A stretch of DNA of 23,241 bases from an uncultured Veillonella sp. (GTDB taxonomy: Bacteria; Bacillota; Negativicutes; Veillonellales; Veillonellaceae). This document shows, one piece after another, positions 10,301 through 18,400 of the stretch. The stretch spans positions 1 to 23,241 of the forward strand of contig CAAEOZ010000023.1 of assembly GCA_900757715.1 (NCBI GenBank), given 5' to 3'. Position numbers and translations under genes: made by a program. The notes under the pieces were generated by a model. It saw only the letters and a list, made by a program, of their open reading frames with translations, was not told the origin of the DNA and made no database searches. Position 1 is the stretch's first letter, and every line of letters begins with the position of its first letter.

Positions 10301-11657
10301 TACCAGCTTGAGCACTTACGCCCAATGCGATGGAACGAGAACCAGTTGCTTGTGCATCATCACCGATAGCCACAACATTTTTCTTGTCTCCGTCTTGAGT
10401 ACTCAAAGCACTAGCTTCACGACCCATAGCAATAGAGCCGTAACCTTCAGAATGAGCATTGTTACCGATAGCTGTAGAACGTTCGCCTAATGCCCATGCC
10501 GCATTACCTGCAGCCACAGAGGAACCGCCTAATGCATAAGTATCATTACCCAATGCCACGCCGGAACCACCATGAGCACGCGCGGAGTTACCTACGGCAA
10601 CGGAATTATTTACTTTGTATTGAGGATCATTTTGAATACCAGATTCAGCATTGTTACCAATAGCGATGCCATCTTTCGCACGAGTTTGCGCATTGTTACC
10701 AAGAGCAACCGCATTATCACGATAATGTGCTGCACCGTTACCTATAGCTACACCTTGAATGCCTTGAGATATAGCACGATTACCGATAGCTACGCCTCTT
10801 GCATAAGCTTCACCTTTATAATTTGAGCCAGAAGCAACATTAGCACCTGTACCCATAGCAACACTATCTTCAGTATTTGATTTAGCACCTTGACCGATAG
10901 CAATAGAACGAGCTGCATTAGCTTGGGTATTAGTAGTTCCGTCATATGCTGTATATGGTGTGCCTTTATCATCATATTTAGGAGTTGGATTTGCAGAACC
11001 GATAGCAATAGATTGATCACCTGTTGCTAATGCGGAATGACCCATAGCCAAGCTGGCTTTACCTTGTGCAGATGCAGCTGTACCAATAGCCGCCGCATAT
11101 TGTTCGCCTGCATAGGCTTGACGCATCATAGCTAAAGAGTTAAAACCTTCAGCTTTAGCTGCTGCGCCAACAGCAATAGCACCGATTTGTTCGGACTGAG
11201 CATAATGACCAAGCGCTACACCTAAGCCACGAGACTTAGAAGAATCACCGATAGAAATACCGGATACAGAACCATCTTTAGAACGTGCATTCGCATTGTT
11301 ACCAATTTGGATGCCGAACACTTTATCATTGGTATATAAATGGCCATTACCTTTATTGCCCGGAGTTTTATAATCATACATCTGAATAGTAGGGGCACCT
11401 TCATCAGGTTTTAACCAAGTCAACCCACGATCATCTTTAGGTCCAGGACTGATGGAAAGCCCTCTATCCGCAGTATAAGCAGACGCCAACCCACTACCGC
11501 AGGTTAAAACCATAGCCGCCAAGCCAACTTTTACCGAAGCTTTTGCGGAATTACTAACAAAGCTTTTGGAGCCACGAGTATGGCTTTTTGCAATTTCAGA
11601 TACAACGACATATGCGCCTCGTACCTGACTCCAAATTACCCTATAAATACGATTCAT
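1335..11657 (-). CDS. Giant trimeric autotransporter adhesin (YadA-like, 3440 aa)
   Basis: Surface adhesin expected to form a homotrimeric fibre anchored in the outer membrane (type Vc secretion). Residues 1-32 form an ESPR (MNRIYRVIWS...YVVVSEIAK). A hydrophobic segment follows, with likely cleavage after LASA at 60. After a pre-head stretch (61-112), YadA-head repeats of the AIGxxA/ALGxxA type fill about 113-525. A neck lies at about 556-580 (NVAAG...STDAINGSQL). The stalk contains nine GLxFxGD...NNIGVV...LNVKLAK modules, eight AATEDQL necks and a Thr-rich repeat (about 2987-3095). The YadA anchor spans roughly 3295-3376 and ends in NAGVTWKVG. A 64-residue coiled-coil tail follows. The start is supported by AAAGGTAGG 9-13 nt upstream. 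I see no Cys beyond the signal peptide. The frame is open over 10.3 kb with no sign of decay. Ligand and orthology cannot be read from the sequence. Confidence 0.97.
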   Translation of the reverse strand: MNRIYRVIWSQVRGAYVVVSEIAKSHTRGSKSFVSNSAKASVKVGLAAMVLTCGSGLASAYTADRGLSISPGPKDDRGLTWLKPDEGAPTIQMYDYKTPGNKGNGHLYTNDKVFGIQIGNNANARSKDGSVSGISIGDSSKSRGLGVALGHYAQSEQIGAIAVGAAAKAEGFNSLAMMRQAYAGEQYAAAIGTAASAQGKASLAMGHSALATGDQSIAIGSANPTPKYDDKGTPYTAYDGTTNTQANAARSIAIGQGAKSNTEDSVAMGTGANVASGSNYKGEAYARGVAIGNRAISQGIQGVAIGNGAAHYRDNAVALGNNAQTRAKDGIAIGNNAESGIQNDPQYKVNNSVAVGNSARAHGGSGVALGNDTYALGGSSVAAGNAAWALGERSTAIGNNAHSEGYGSIAMGREASALSTQDGDKKNVVAIGDDAQATGSRSIALGVSAQAGTLERVRDSSVYKDNAQLITQLKAKKEVTDAVAIGSEASVQENEGLALGSKATVNNVRGVALGANSATAAPVSTASETINGLQYNYAGGTADSTVSVGNTSTKRTITNVAAGRVNAQSTDAINGSQLYGVANAVGNVAKSTKNILGGNAQVDQNGSITMTNIGDTGKNTVHEAIKSANSGWELQVNGQKVKDVKAPNRTVNFKAGNNIKLEGAGDNVTVATVDDANFNSVTTGKVSMSRTGINAGGYQITNVQSGGDTLTNAANIGDISRIAAKYDKYLQRGAATYEANGNGKINMTGTNGLTAEVTGLKNTYVTSGTVSNDGKRLTLTRNDNQTFDVDISKISNGLSKTDYRLIANPAAGSNGEYKVAADGSMTLTVADADGSNPKQVKLTNLASKEQQDINTTNITNNTNEIAKGLSFQGDNNVKINKQLGDTLGITGGATGALSDNNIGVVAKDGNLNVKLAKDLTGLNSVTAGSVRVGKHSDNKNYVTGLDNKEWNVQNPTITSGRAATEDQLKKVSDEIKTTNAAKTDYRLINNTNSADGSYSVENNKVDLKVKDEAHPNNPANTVTINNIASKTELDKLTERAVKYDLNGTTVNKNKVTLEGQGGTTITNLKAGEVSSTSTDAVNGSQLHDVKIEAGKHSKVTVSDDNLKLTTTPATSTEGAKYDLRLNNKVTLGSGNNQVVLDGTAGRVTAGAVVMGAQTVQNTKHASETGNYVTNLSNKNWDSTSIVSGRAATEDQLKKVSEQITQQGSSATDYRLVRNSSADGSYKVNDNGEVSLTVEDKNHAGVKEQVTINNIASKTSVDKLTDRAVKYDINNGVVDKTKVTLEGANGTTITNVKDGAVTATSTDAINGSQLFKTKEELINKGMKFGADSGSVINKKLGEQVNVKGGITEASKLTAEDNIGVVSDGSNDLKVRLAKDLKGLNSVTVGDTKVTSNGVTINNGATNNASVSLTKSGLDNGGNKITNVARGTIDSDAVNLAQLKEVSNSASAANTKVAEGKNIKVDESIDNVTKAKTYTVGLKDEVTLGSGNTAININGTTGIVKAGDGANAVTINGTNGTINSGKVTINGTTGTVNELTNRTWNPKAITNGQAATEDQLKVVDNKIDTTKNEIVEKGLNFQGDAGTAIHKDLGQTLKISGGQADASKLSENNIGVVNNNGVLNVKLAKDLTGLNSVTTGATTINNNGLTIGGNTFVTSNGFNANDTQITNVKAGTEDNHAVNLKQLKEVSNNAAAAKTVVKAGKNINVTDSEDPLTKAKTYTVGLQDTVTLGSGNTAVNIDGTKGIVKAGEGNNAVTINGTNSTITAGNVAIDGVTGNINSGKVLVNGAKGTVNNLTNITWDANNITSGQAATEDQLKVVDKKITDNGSNLTKKGLNFKGDDATSIHKDLGETLDVVGGTSDKAKLSDNNIGVVSENGKLNVKLAKELTGLTSVTTGATTINNEGLTIGGNKFVTANGFDANNTQIKNVKAGTDGNDAVNLNQLNEVKNASNTTVEGSENINVNSTVDPNTQAKTYKVALKDNVTLGSGNNAININGTTGIIKAGDGANAVTINGTNGTINSGKVTVNGTAGTVNNLTNITWDGKNFTSGQAATEDQLKIVDKKITDNGNDLTKKGLNFQADSGELIHKDLGQTLDVVGGITEKSKLSDNNIGVVSENGKLNVKLAKDLTGLNSVTTGQTTINNDGLTINNKQFVTANGFNANNTQIKNVTAGVEDNDAVNVKQLNDVKAASNTKVEGSKNINVDETVDNVTKAKTYTVALKDTVTLGSGNNAVNIDGTKGIVKAGDGANAVTINGVNSTINAGKVAIDGVTGNINAGKVLVNGANGTVNNLTNRTWDPNNITNGQAATEDQLKSVDQKVTDNTNKGLNFKGDDATSIHKNLGETLDVVGGTSDKAKLSDNNIGVVSENGKLNVKLAKDLTGLNSVTTGQTTINNDGLTINNKQFVTDNGFNANNTQIKNVTAGVEDNDAVNVKQLNDVKAASNTKVEGSKNINVDETVDNVTKAKTYTVALKDTVTLGSGDTAVNIDGTKGIVKAGNGANAVTINGMNSTINAGKVAIDGVTGNINAGKVLVNGANGTVNNLTNKTWTPGNIVSGQAATEDQLKVVDSKIDKNTEDLTKKGLNFQADSGEVIHKDLGQTLDVVGGVSDKAKLSDNNIGVVSENGKLNVKLAKDLTGLNSVTTGQTTINNNGLTIGGNTFVTNNGFNANNTQIKNVKAGTEDSDAVNLKQLNEVKAASDTKVKGSKNIHVEEEINDLTKAKTYTVNLKDTVTLGSGNTSVHFDGTTGIIRAGEGANAVNINGTNGTINSGKVTINGGSGTVNDLTNRTWDPNKITNGQAATEDQLKVVDNKIDKNTQDLTKKGLNFKGDSGEAIHKDLGQTLELKGGEADASKLSNGNIGVVNENGNLNVKLAKNLKGLDSVTVGSDPNKQVVLDDKGVSVGGKTYISNEGLNANNQKITNVAAGVNDTDAVNVQQLKSSMAAATTTVKAGDSGNTTVTSTTNADKSKTYTVDIKKDLNLRSVTTTTDDQQHSTLTNGRGVTSTDTFGNKTTLTADNVKVSDSQNNTTQTTAKGVLVDNPTQSTELTVNGVVTTDKKTKRTSTTADGMVVTSGMGSTKVTTTVSSNGVAITTPPAGQGSPKDGTGAVTLTKDGLNNGGNKVVNMASGYGEGEDINNIADNSSSLTNGANIGDLKKGIDGLKKAGLDFAGDKGAFHRNLGEKVTVKGGITDESKLSTANNIGVISDNNGSLNVRLAKDITGINSITTMDNSGHTTVTNGNGITIKNNGGGSVSLTSSGLNNGGNKITNVAPGEISSTSTDAVNGSQLNRVANSMNNVVKEVRQVGALSSALSALKPMAYDPYEPTQIMAGYGNYRGDSALALGVAHYKNESMMLHAGVAWAGSNSHMMANAGVTWKVGNRDGEAETADRYRKGPISSTYAMQRELAAMKAENQGLKGEVADLKAENEQMKANIAAMMARLGL
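1338..1530 (-). other. Post-barrel coiled-coil tail of the 3440-aa adhesin
   Basis: About 64 residues (3377-3440) follow the last predicted barrel strand. They comprise a charged linker, the motif KGPISSTYAMQRE, then a regular heptad coiled coil. Core positions from the first Leu are L, M, N, L, V, L, N, M, I, M, L at 3/4 spacing, with Asn at two a positions, ending ARLGL. In ordinary TAAs the chain ends at the barrel, so this part should lie in the periplasm. The other two adhesins in the window have matching tails. Confidence 0.8.
2375..2700 (-). repeat. Thr-rich array of about six 16-18-residue beta repeats in the 3440-aa adhesin
   Basis: Residues about 2987-3095 repeat a pattern close to sTxLTxxGVxVxDxxxx. 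Examples are STLTNGRGVTSTD, TTLTADNVKVSD, TTQTTAKGVLVD and STELTVNGVVTTD. The segment is unusually rich in Thr. Single versions of the unit occur before the anchor of both complete adhesins (HTTVTNGNGITI, NSTVVNGSGITI), so the array looks like a local expansion of a common stalk element. Confidence 0.7.
3246..6984 (-). repeat. Tandem stalk modules of 723-774 bp in the 3440-aa adhesin
   Basis: The neck sequence AATEDQL recurs at 3246, 3969, 4722, 5487, 6210 and 6984. This gives five in-frame periods of 723, 753, 765, 723 and 774 bp (241-258 residues). Each module carries, in order, a GLNF...IHKDLG beta segment, NNIGVV...LNVKLAKDLTGL, a NGFNAN..IKNV..G neck, a KTYTV.L.D.VTLGSGN beta segment, and VTINGT / INSGK repeats ending in LTN..W. 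Length differences come largely from an optional 14-residue VAIDGVTGNINAGK-type unit. Confidence 0.85.
10085..11321 (-). repeat. YadA-like beta-roll head of the 3440-aa adhesin
   Basis: Residues about 113-525 hold many 14-16-residue repeats of the form SxAIGxxAxAxG, the left-handed parallel beta-roll of YadA_head. The regular coil is interrupted by longer loops: about 221-250 (Tyr/Pro/Asn-rich), 338-351, and about 453-482 (charged, DSSVYKDNAQLITQLKAKKE). The head ends in a GGTADSTVSVGN connector and a neck at about 556-580. Confidence 0.9.
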
Positions 11658-11991
11658 TTAGTAGTACCTACCTTTCACACAGTTTTATAAGGGATTCTAA
11701 AACCAACACTAAAACACTAAAAATAATAAAATTTTCATCAAAAATTTAATTACTATACATATAAAATATCAGATTAGTTTATGAATGTAAATATATTTTT
11801 TTCATATTTCGCTCATTTATTTTCAGAACTTTAAACTTCTTTTAAAAATTGATTTTCTTACTCATTTAAATATATTTTCAATCATAAAAACCCTTACAAC
11901 AATGGGCCAAACAACACTTATAATCTAAAGCTAATGATTTTATAGTAAATTAATCACATTTATAATTTTCGATTAAAATTATATGTTCTGT
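11658..11991 (-). other. Long AT-rich 5' leader of the 3440-aa adhesin gene
   Basis: If transcription begins at the promoter 11992-12020, about 330 nt precede the ATG. The minus strand shows a weak CCCaTT/AAGGG hairpin (11891-11906) followed by TTTTT. It also shows a mini-ORF MIENIFK (11862-11885) with AAGGG 5 nt upstream. The TGA of that mini-ORF overlaps the ATG of a second one (MSKKINF). A similar ATGA overlap joins MSEI and MKKIYLHS further down. In such AT-rich DNA short ORFs are expected by chance, so function is uncertain. The adhesin's own Shine-Dalgarno is at 11667-11675. Confidence 0.5.
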
Positions 11992-12020
11992 ATTATACAC
12001 TATTATGAAAAGTTTGTGAA
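11992..12020 (-). promoter_or_regulatory. Sigma-A-type promoter of the 3440-aa adhesin gene
   Basis: On the minus strand the -35 TTCACA (complement of 12015-12020) and a perfect -10 TATAAT (complement of 11992-11997) are 17 nt apart. The site lies 14 bp past the terminator of the upstream adhesin, so the 3440-aa gene should be its own transcription unit. The predicted start near 11985 gives a long untranslated leader. A second promoter closer to the gene cannot be excluded in this AT-rich stretch. Confidence 0.65.
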
Positions 12021-12033
12021 GTCAAACACAAAA

Positions 12034-12072
12034 AAAGAACGAAAGTCCTTTCACAGTAGACTTTCGTTCTTT
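12034..12072 (-). terminator. Rho-independent terminator after the 3416-aa adhesin gene
   Basis: A perfect 14-bp stem (12034-12047 with 12059-12072) has an 11-nt loop. On the minus strand it ends in seven T residues, counting those in the stem base. It lies about 105 nt past the stop codon at 12178. The 3' untranslated region between (12073-12177) holds nothing else I can identify. Confidence 0.9.
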
Positions 12073-12177
12073 CATTTTATATACCATATAGGGTTAAAAT
12101 CATCTAATTTTCATGGGTATTTTCTGGTACATCAGCTCGCTTTTTATCACATGAGCACAAGATGAAATAGATATGAA

Positions 12178-12413
12178 TTACATGCCTAAACGACTCATAA
12201 TAAGAGCCAATTGTCGCTTAGTTTCTTCGTTATCTTTCTGTAGACGAAGGTTGTCTTCTTTCAATGCCGCATAGTCTGCAGTTAATTTTTCATCCTGCGC
12301 TTTCATGCGTGCATTTTCAGCTTTCAAAGCAGTCATTTCATCCTGCATTACGTACATAGAGCTGATAGGGCCGCCCTTGTAGCGTTCAGGAATAGCCTTC
12401 TTCTCATCAGAAG
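12178..12413 (-). other. Post-barrel coiled-coil tail of the 3416-aa adhesin
   Basis: Residues about 3340-3416 follow the last barrel strand. The linker PERYKGGPISSMYVMQDE leads into an unbroken heptad coiled coil with core residues M, L, N, M, D, L, Y, L, N, L, N, T, L, I, L, ending SRLGM. It is the longest of the three tails in the window, two heptads longer than that of the 3440-aa protein and three longer than that of the partial one. A periplasmic location is inferred from known TAA barrel topology. Confidence 0.8.
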
Positions 12414-15400
12414 AACCGAATTTACGAGTTACACCGGCATTCACCATATTATGACGACTACCAACAGATACGCCTGCATGGAACATAGTGTCTTCCGATG
12501 TGTAGTGAGCAACACCTAAAGCTGCTGCAGTTTCGCCTCTGTAATTACCAATACCGGCCATCACTTGAGTTGGTTCTAACGGATCATATTGAATCGGTTT
12601 CAACGCAGACATAGCCGCCGCATGAGCACCTACACGTTGCGTTTCGCCCGCCACGGAATTAATAGCATTGGCCATGCCCTCCGTAACTCCTTTCAATTGA
12701 TTTACGTTAACCGCATCCGTGCCGTTTACACCAGGACCTACATTGCTAATTGTTTTACCACCGTTATTCAATCCATCTTTAGTAAGACTTACAGTGTTAC
12801 CGCTAGCAGGAGTAATGGTTATGCCACTACCGTTTACAACCGTAGAGTTACCTGCAGCATCCTTAGTCGTTACGGACGTAAGACCTTTCAAATCTTTCGC
12901 CATACGAACTTTAAGATTAGTGCCGTCAGATACAACACCTACATTATCTTCTGTAGTCAACTTGCTAGCATCAGTAATACCACCGATTACATTTACCTGT
13001 TCGTTAAGTTTTTTGTTAATCACATTACCGGAATCACCACCGTATTTCATACCATCGTCTTTGGTTGCCACTTGATGTGTCTTGCCCTGTTCATCTTGGT
13101 ACTTAATACGAGTAATAGCATTACCTCCTAGATCAGAATCGCCCTTATCAGCAATCATATCTGCATTGCGCCCATCTTTTCCGGTTAAACCGATATGACC
13201 AACGCCATCTTTGCCGGACATAGATACAGCATCTTCACCGTCTTTACCTGTAATAGCTACTTTACCGTCTGTACCATTCGCAGCTTCTGGACCTGTAATG
13301 GAAACGCCATCTTGACCGTTTTTGCCGACTTTCACCTTATCAGTCGTTACCGTATCGGCAGTGACCGTTTTGGTAGTAACGCTATCGGTCTTAAGATTCT
13401 TAGCCATTTTAATAGTAACATTACCATTTTCGGCTACTGTTTTGATATTTTCACCGGAATAATCGCTATCAGCCCCTTGACCTTCACCTTTGATAGTAAC
13501 CTTTTGACCTAAATCACGATGGAAATCACCTGTATTACCGGCAAAATCCATACCTTTCTTCGTAATGTCATCACCTAAGTTATTAATCTTATTATCCAAG
13601 GTTTTATGGGACTTCTGCAATTGATCTTCTGTAGCAGCACGACCACTTGTGATATTGTTAGGATCCCAATCTTTGTTTTCCAAACCTGTCACATGACCGT
13701 CCTTGCCATCAACAGATACTTTACCTACCGCGATCTTACCATCTTTACCGTCGATAGTTACCTTATCTCCGGCCTTAATCGTACCGTTTGTACCGTCGAT
13801 TGCAACATTGCCGGCCTTGATTGTACCCTTATCGCCATTGATTTCAACTTTATCACCGGCTTTGATGGTGCCTTTGTTGCCATCGATGGTAACCTTGTCA
13901 CCAGCTTTGATAGTGCCTGTTGTACCATCCATCGCAATTTGTTTCGTAGGATCAGTCCCCATTGTTACTTGGTCTTTGAGACCCACTTTGTAATTTGTAG
14001 AACCGTCCGCATTAGTGGTCTTATCTACTTGGACATTATTACCTGCCGTTACTGTTGTAGTAGCAGCTGCTGCGGCTTTATCCAATTGGGATTTATTAAC
14101 CGCATCCTTAGAATCAGTACCATCAGCTACATTCGTAATCTTCTTGTTGGACGCATCGATACCGTCCTTCGTCATGGATGGACCGTTGGTAATCTTAACG
14201 CCGTCTTTTGTAACAGCAGTCAACGGGTTGCCGTCCTTATCTTGAACGGCCATACCTTCACCATTAACAACGGTTTTACCGTTTACACCATTAGTGCCAT
14301 TGTTGAAAGTTATGGAATCTAAATTTTTCAGATTTTTTGCCAAACGAACATTAAGGATATTATTTTTACTAATAACACCAATATTGTTTTCGGTCAACTC
14401 AGATTCATTGGTGACACCACCCTTAATGTCCAATTGTTCATTAAGTTTCTTCTTGATGGTAGTACCGGAGTCGCCACCATATGCCATGCCATCATCTTTG
14501 GTTGCCACTTCATGGGTTGTGCCATTTTCATCTTTGTATTTAATGCGCGTAATTTCATTTCCATTAAGATTAGCAGCACCTTTTTCAGCGATAATATCCG
14601 CACTGCGACCATCTTTACCAGTTAAACCAATATGACCTATACCGTCTTTACCAGACATGGACACTGCATCCTTGCCGTTTTTATCTGTAACAGCTACCTT
14701 ACCGTCGGTGTCATTCGCCGTATCTGGACCGGTAAGAGATACGCCATCCTTACCGTCTTTGCCGACTTTCACGGATTCAGCCTTAAGATTTTTATTCATC
14801 TTCACATTAATAGTCGTGTTACCTGTTGCTGCATCTTGTTTGATGAAAGTTTTAATGTTTTCACCGCTATAGTCAGCATCGTCAGCTTTGCCTTCACCTT
14901 GAACAGTGATAGTAGAACCTAATTTATTGGTTTGTACACCGCCTACATTGGCATTGAATTTGAGACCTGTATCAGTTTGACCTGCCAAGGCTTGTTTCAA
15001 TTGATCCTCTGTTGCAGCACGACCGGATACAACATTACCTGCATTCCAAGTCTTATTATCAAGCCCTGTCACGTAGTTACCTGTATTAGCAGGGGTTGCA
15101 CCATCGGATTGTTTACCCATGGTTACAGTACCGGCTTTCACAGTTTCTGTAGCAGTAACAGATGTAACGTTAAGATCTTTCTTCAATTTTAGACCAATCT
15201 TAGTGTCGTCACCGGTTTGCGTAATTTCCGTCGTAATATTATCGTCACCGTTTACCGTTACCTTGGAGCCTAATTTATTCGTTTTTGCATCATTATTATC
15301 TGCGTCAAAACGAAGACCTTTATTGGTCAGTTCAGTCTTAGCGTCATTAATATTATTGTTGAGTTCAGTTTTAGTGTCAGCGATATTTTTGTTTAATTCG

Positions 15401-18400
15401 GTTTTAGTATCACCAATGTTTTTATTTAATTCAGTCTTTGTATCAGCGATATTCTTGTTTAACTCAGTTTTAGCTTCATGTAATTGACCGCCGTTAACCG
15501 CGTCTTTGGAATTAGCCGCAATATTACCATCAGCAACATTGGTAATCTTTTGGTCGTTCGCATTGATGCCATTTGGAGATACATAGGTCTTACCACCTAC
15601 GGTCAAACCACCACTATTGATGGTTGTACCGCCAGCTGTTACGCTATCTAAACCAGTTAATGTTTTAGCCAACTTCACGTTCAATGTGCCTGTGCCATCA
15701 GATACAACACCAATATTATTATCCGTTAAATCTGTAGCTGCAGCTCCACCTTTAATGGCAACAATACCACCTAGCTTCTTATTGATAGTCGTACCGGAAT
15801 CGCCGCCAAAGTTTAGGCCTTTGTCCACTTCGGATTTAGATGCTACATCTTTAATCGTTACGGTTTTTGTTTTATCCGGATGGTTCTTATCCTGTACGGT
15901 CAATGCTACGTCACCGTTGGCATCTACAGTGTAGTCACCATTAGAGCCTGCCGTAGGATTCGCAACAAGACTAAAGTCTGTTGCACTAGCACCTTGTTTC
16001 TTAACTTCATCACTAACCGTTTTCAATTGGTCTTCCGTTGCTGCACGGCCAGATGCAATTGTAGGGTTATCAATACTCCAAGCCTTATTATCAAGACCAG
16101 TCACATAGTTACCAGTATTAGCAGGGGTTACACCATCAGATTGTTTACCCATAGTTACAGTGCCGGCTTTCACAGTTTCTGTAGCCGTAACAGATGTAAC
16201 ATTAAGATCTTTCTTCAATTTAAGGCCGATCTTCGTATCGTCACCAGTTTGCGTGATTTCTGTCGTAATATTGTCGTCGCCGTTTACCGTTACCTTAGAG
16301 CCTAATTTATTCGTTTTTGCGTCATTATTATCTGCGTCAAAACGAAGGCCTTTATTGGTCAGTTCAGTCTTAGCGTCATTAATATTATTGTTGAGTTCGG
16401 TTTTGGTGTCAGCGATATTTTTATTTAATTCGGTTTTAGTATCACCAATATTTTTATTCAACTCGGTCTTAGCATCGCTAATGTTTTTATTTAACTCAGT
16501 TTTAGCGTCATGCAATTGACCACCGTTAACCGCGTCTTTGGAGTTTGCAGCAATATCACCATTAGCCACATTGGTAATCTTTTTGTCGTTCGCATTGATA
16601 CCGTTCGGAGATACATAGGTCTTACCACCTATGGTCAAACCACCACTATTGATGGTTGTACCGCTAGCTGTTACGCTGTCTAAACCAGTTAATGTTTTTG
16701 CCAACTTCACGTTCAATGTGCCTGTACCGTCAGATACAACGCCAATATTATTATCCGTTAAATCTGCGGCCGTAGCTCCGCCTTTAATGGCAACAGTACC
16801 ACCTAGCTTCTTGTTGATAGTCGTACCAGAGTCACCGTCAAAGTTCAAGCCTTTATCCAATTCGGATTTAGATGCTACATCTTTAATCGTTACGGTTTTT
16901 GTTTTATCCGGATGGTTCTTATCTTGAACTGTCAATGCCACGTCACCATTGGCATCTACAGTATAGTCACCATTGGAACCTGCCGCAGGATTTGCAACGA
17001 GACTGAAGTCCGTTGCATTAGCGCCTTGAGTTGTGATGGCTTCAGTAACTGTCTTCAATTGATCTTCTGTTGCAGCACGTCCGCTGACAGCAGTCGGATT
17101 AGTTACGCTCCATGTCTTATTATCAAGACCTGTTACGTAGTTACCCATATTAGCAGGAGTTGCACCATCGGATTGTTTACCCATAGTTACAGTACCGGCT
17201 TTCACAGTTTCCGTAGCAGTAACAGTGGTAACATTAAGGTCTTTCTTCAATTTAAGACCAATCTTCGTATCGTCACCAGTTTGACTGATTTCCGTCGTAA
17301 TATTGTCGTCGCCATTTACTGTTACCTTAGAGCCTAGTTTATTCGTTTTTTCAGCGTTATTATCCGCATCAAAACGAAGGCCTTTGTTGGTAAGTTCAGT
17401 TTTTGCGTCACCAATATTTTTATTCATCTCAGTCTTAGCATCACTAATGTTTTTATTTAACTCAGTTTTAATGTCATGCAATTGACTGCCGTTCACCGCA
17501 TCTTTGGAGTTAGCCGCCACATCGCCATTAGCAACATTGGTAATCTTTTGGTCGTTCGCATTGATACCATTTGGAGATACATAATTCTTACCACCTACGG
17601 TCAAACCAACACTATTGATGATAGTGCCACCAGCTGTTACGCTTTCCAAACCAGTTAATGTTTTAGCTAACTTCACGTTTAACGTACTGCCATCAGATAC
17701 GACACCAATATTATTGTCAGTCAAGTTCGCAGCCGCTGCACCACCTTTGATGCTAAGCTTATCGCCCAACTGTTTATTAATTACAGCGCCGCTATCTCCA
17801 TCAAAGTTAAGGCCTTTAGCAATAGTCGTATTGATTGTGGATATAGCATTTTTATTAGTCGTAATATCTTGCGTATTTTGAGCGATATTTTGCTTATTTT
17901 GTGCAATATCAGTCTTATTCTTACCGATGTCAGTTGTATTTTGAGCAATATCAGCCTTGTTTTTAGTTATATCTTGTTTATTCTTGCCAATATCAGTCGC
18001 ATTTTGAGCAATGTCAGTTGTGTTTTGAGCTATTTTATCCTTATTTGTGTTAACTTGCGTATTAACAGCTTTTAACTGATCTTCCGTTGCAGCACGACCG
18101 GTTACGGCTTGTGGATTATCTACATCCCAAGCAGTATTGGTAAGACCAGTTACCGTGCCTGCAGTACCATCCACAGATACAGGATTAGCAGTTCCTAAGG
18201 TGATTTTATCCCCTAATCCGACAGTATATTCCTTACCGCCGGCTGCATTTGTACCTTCTTCTACAGTGATATTGCTGTTTTTAGCTTTCACAGTACTTGC
18301 CTTAGCAGTTCCACCGATAGCATCCTGCAACTGACTGAAGTTAACCGCATCAGTAGGATCTGTGCCTTTTGCTAGACCGGTAATCTTTTGATTATTAGCA

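Larger units (their letters stand above)
15111..17175 (-). repeat. Stalk repeat with a 1032-bp period (344 residues), two full periods
   Basis: The same landmark (GTTTACCC, encoding MGKQ) occurs at 15111, 16143 and 17175, exactly 1032 bp apart each time. Whole units match at DNA level with mostly synonymous changes. Each unit holds a TVTMGKQSDG..PANTGNYVTGLDNK segment, an AATEDQL neck, a TDFSLVANP..GSNGDYTV beta domain, a GLNFxGDSGTTINKKLGG module and an 11-residue-repeat coiled coil. The next landmark is at 18816, breaking the period. Confidence 0.85.

Noticed and set aside
11983..12165. 60-codon plus-strand frame between the two complete adhesins
   Set aside because: It runs through the terminator stem and 3' region of the 3416-aa gene and overlaps the promoter of the next gene. 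No ribosome binding site or protein features were seen.
12870..14775. GKDGKDG stretches as a collagen-like domain
   Set aside because: Gly does not recur at every third residue beyond a few triplets.
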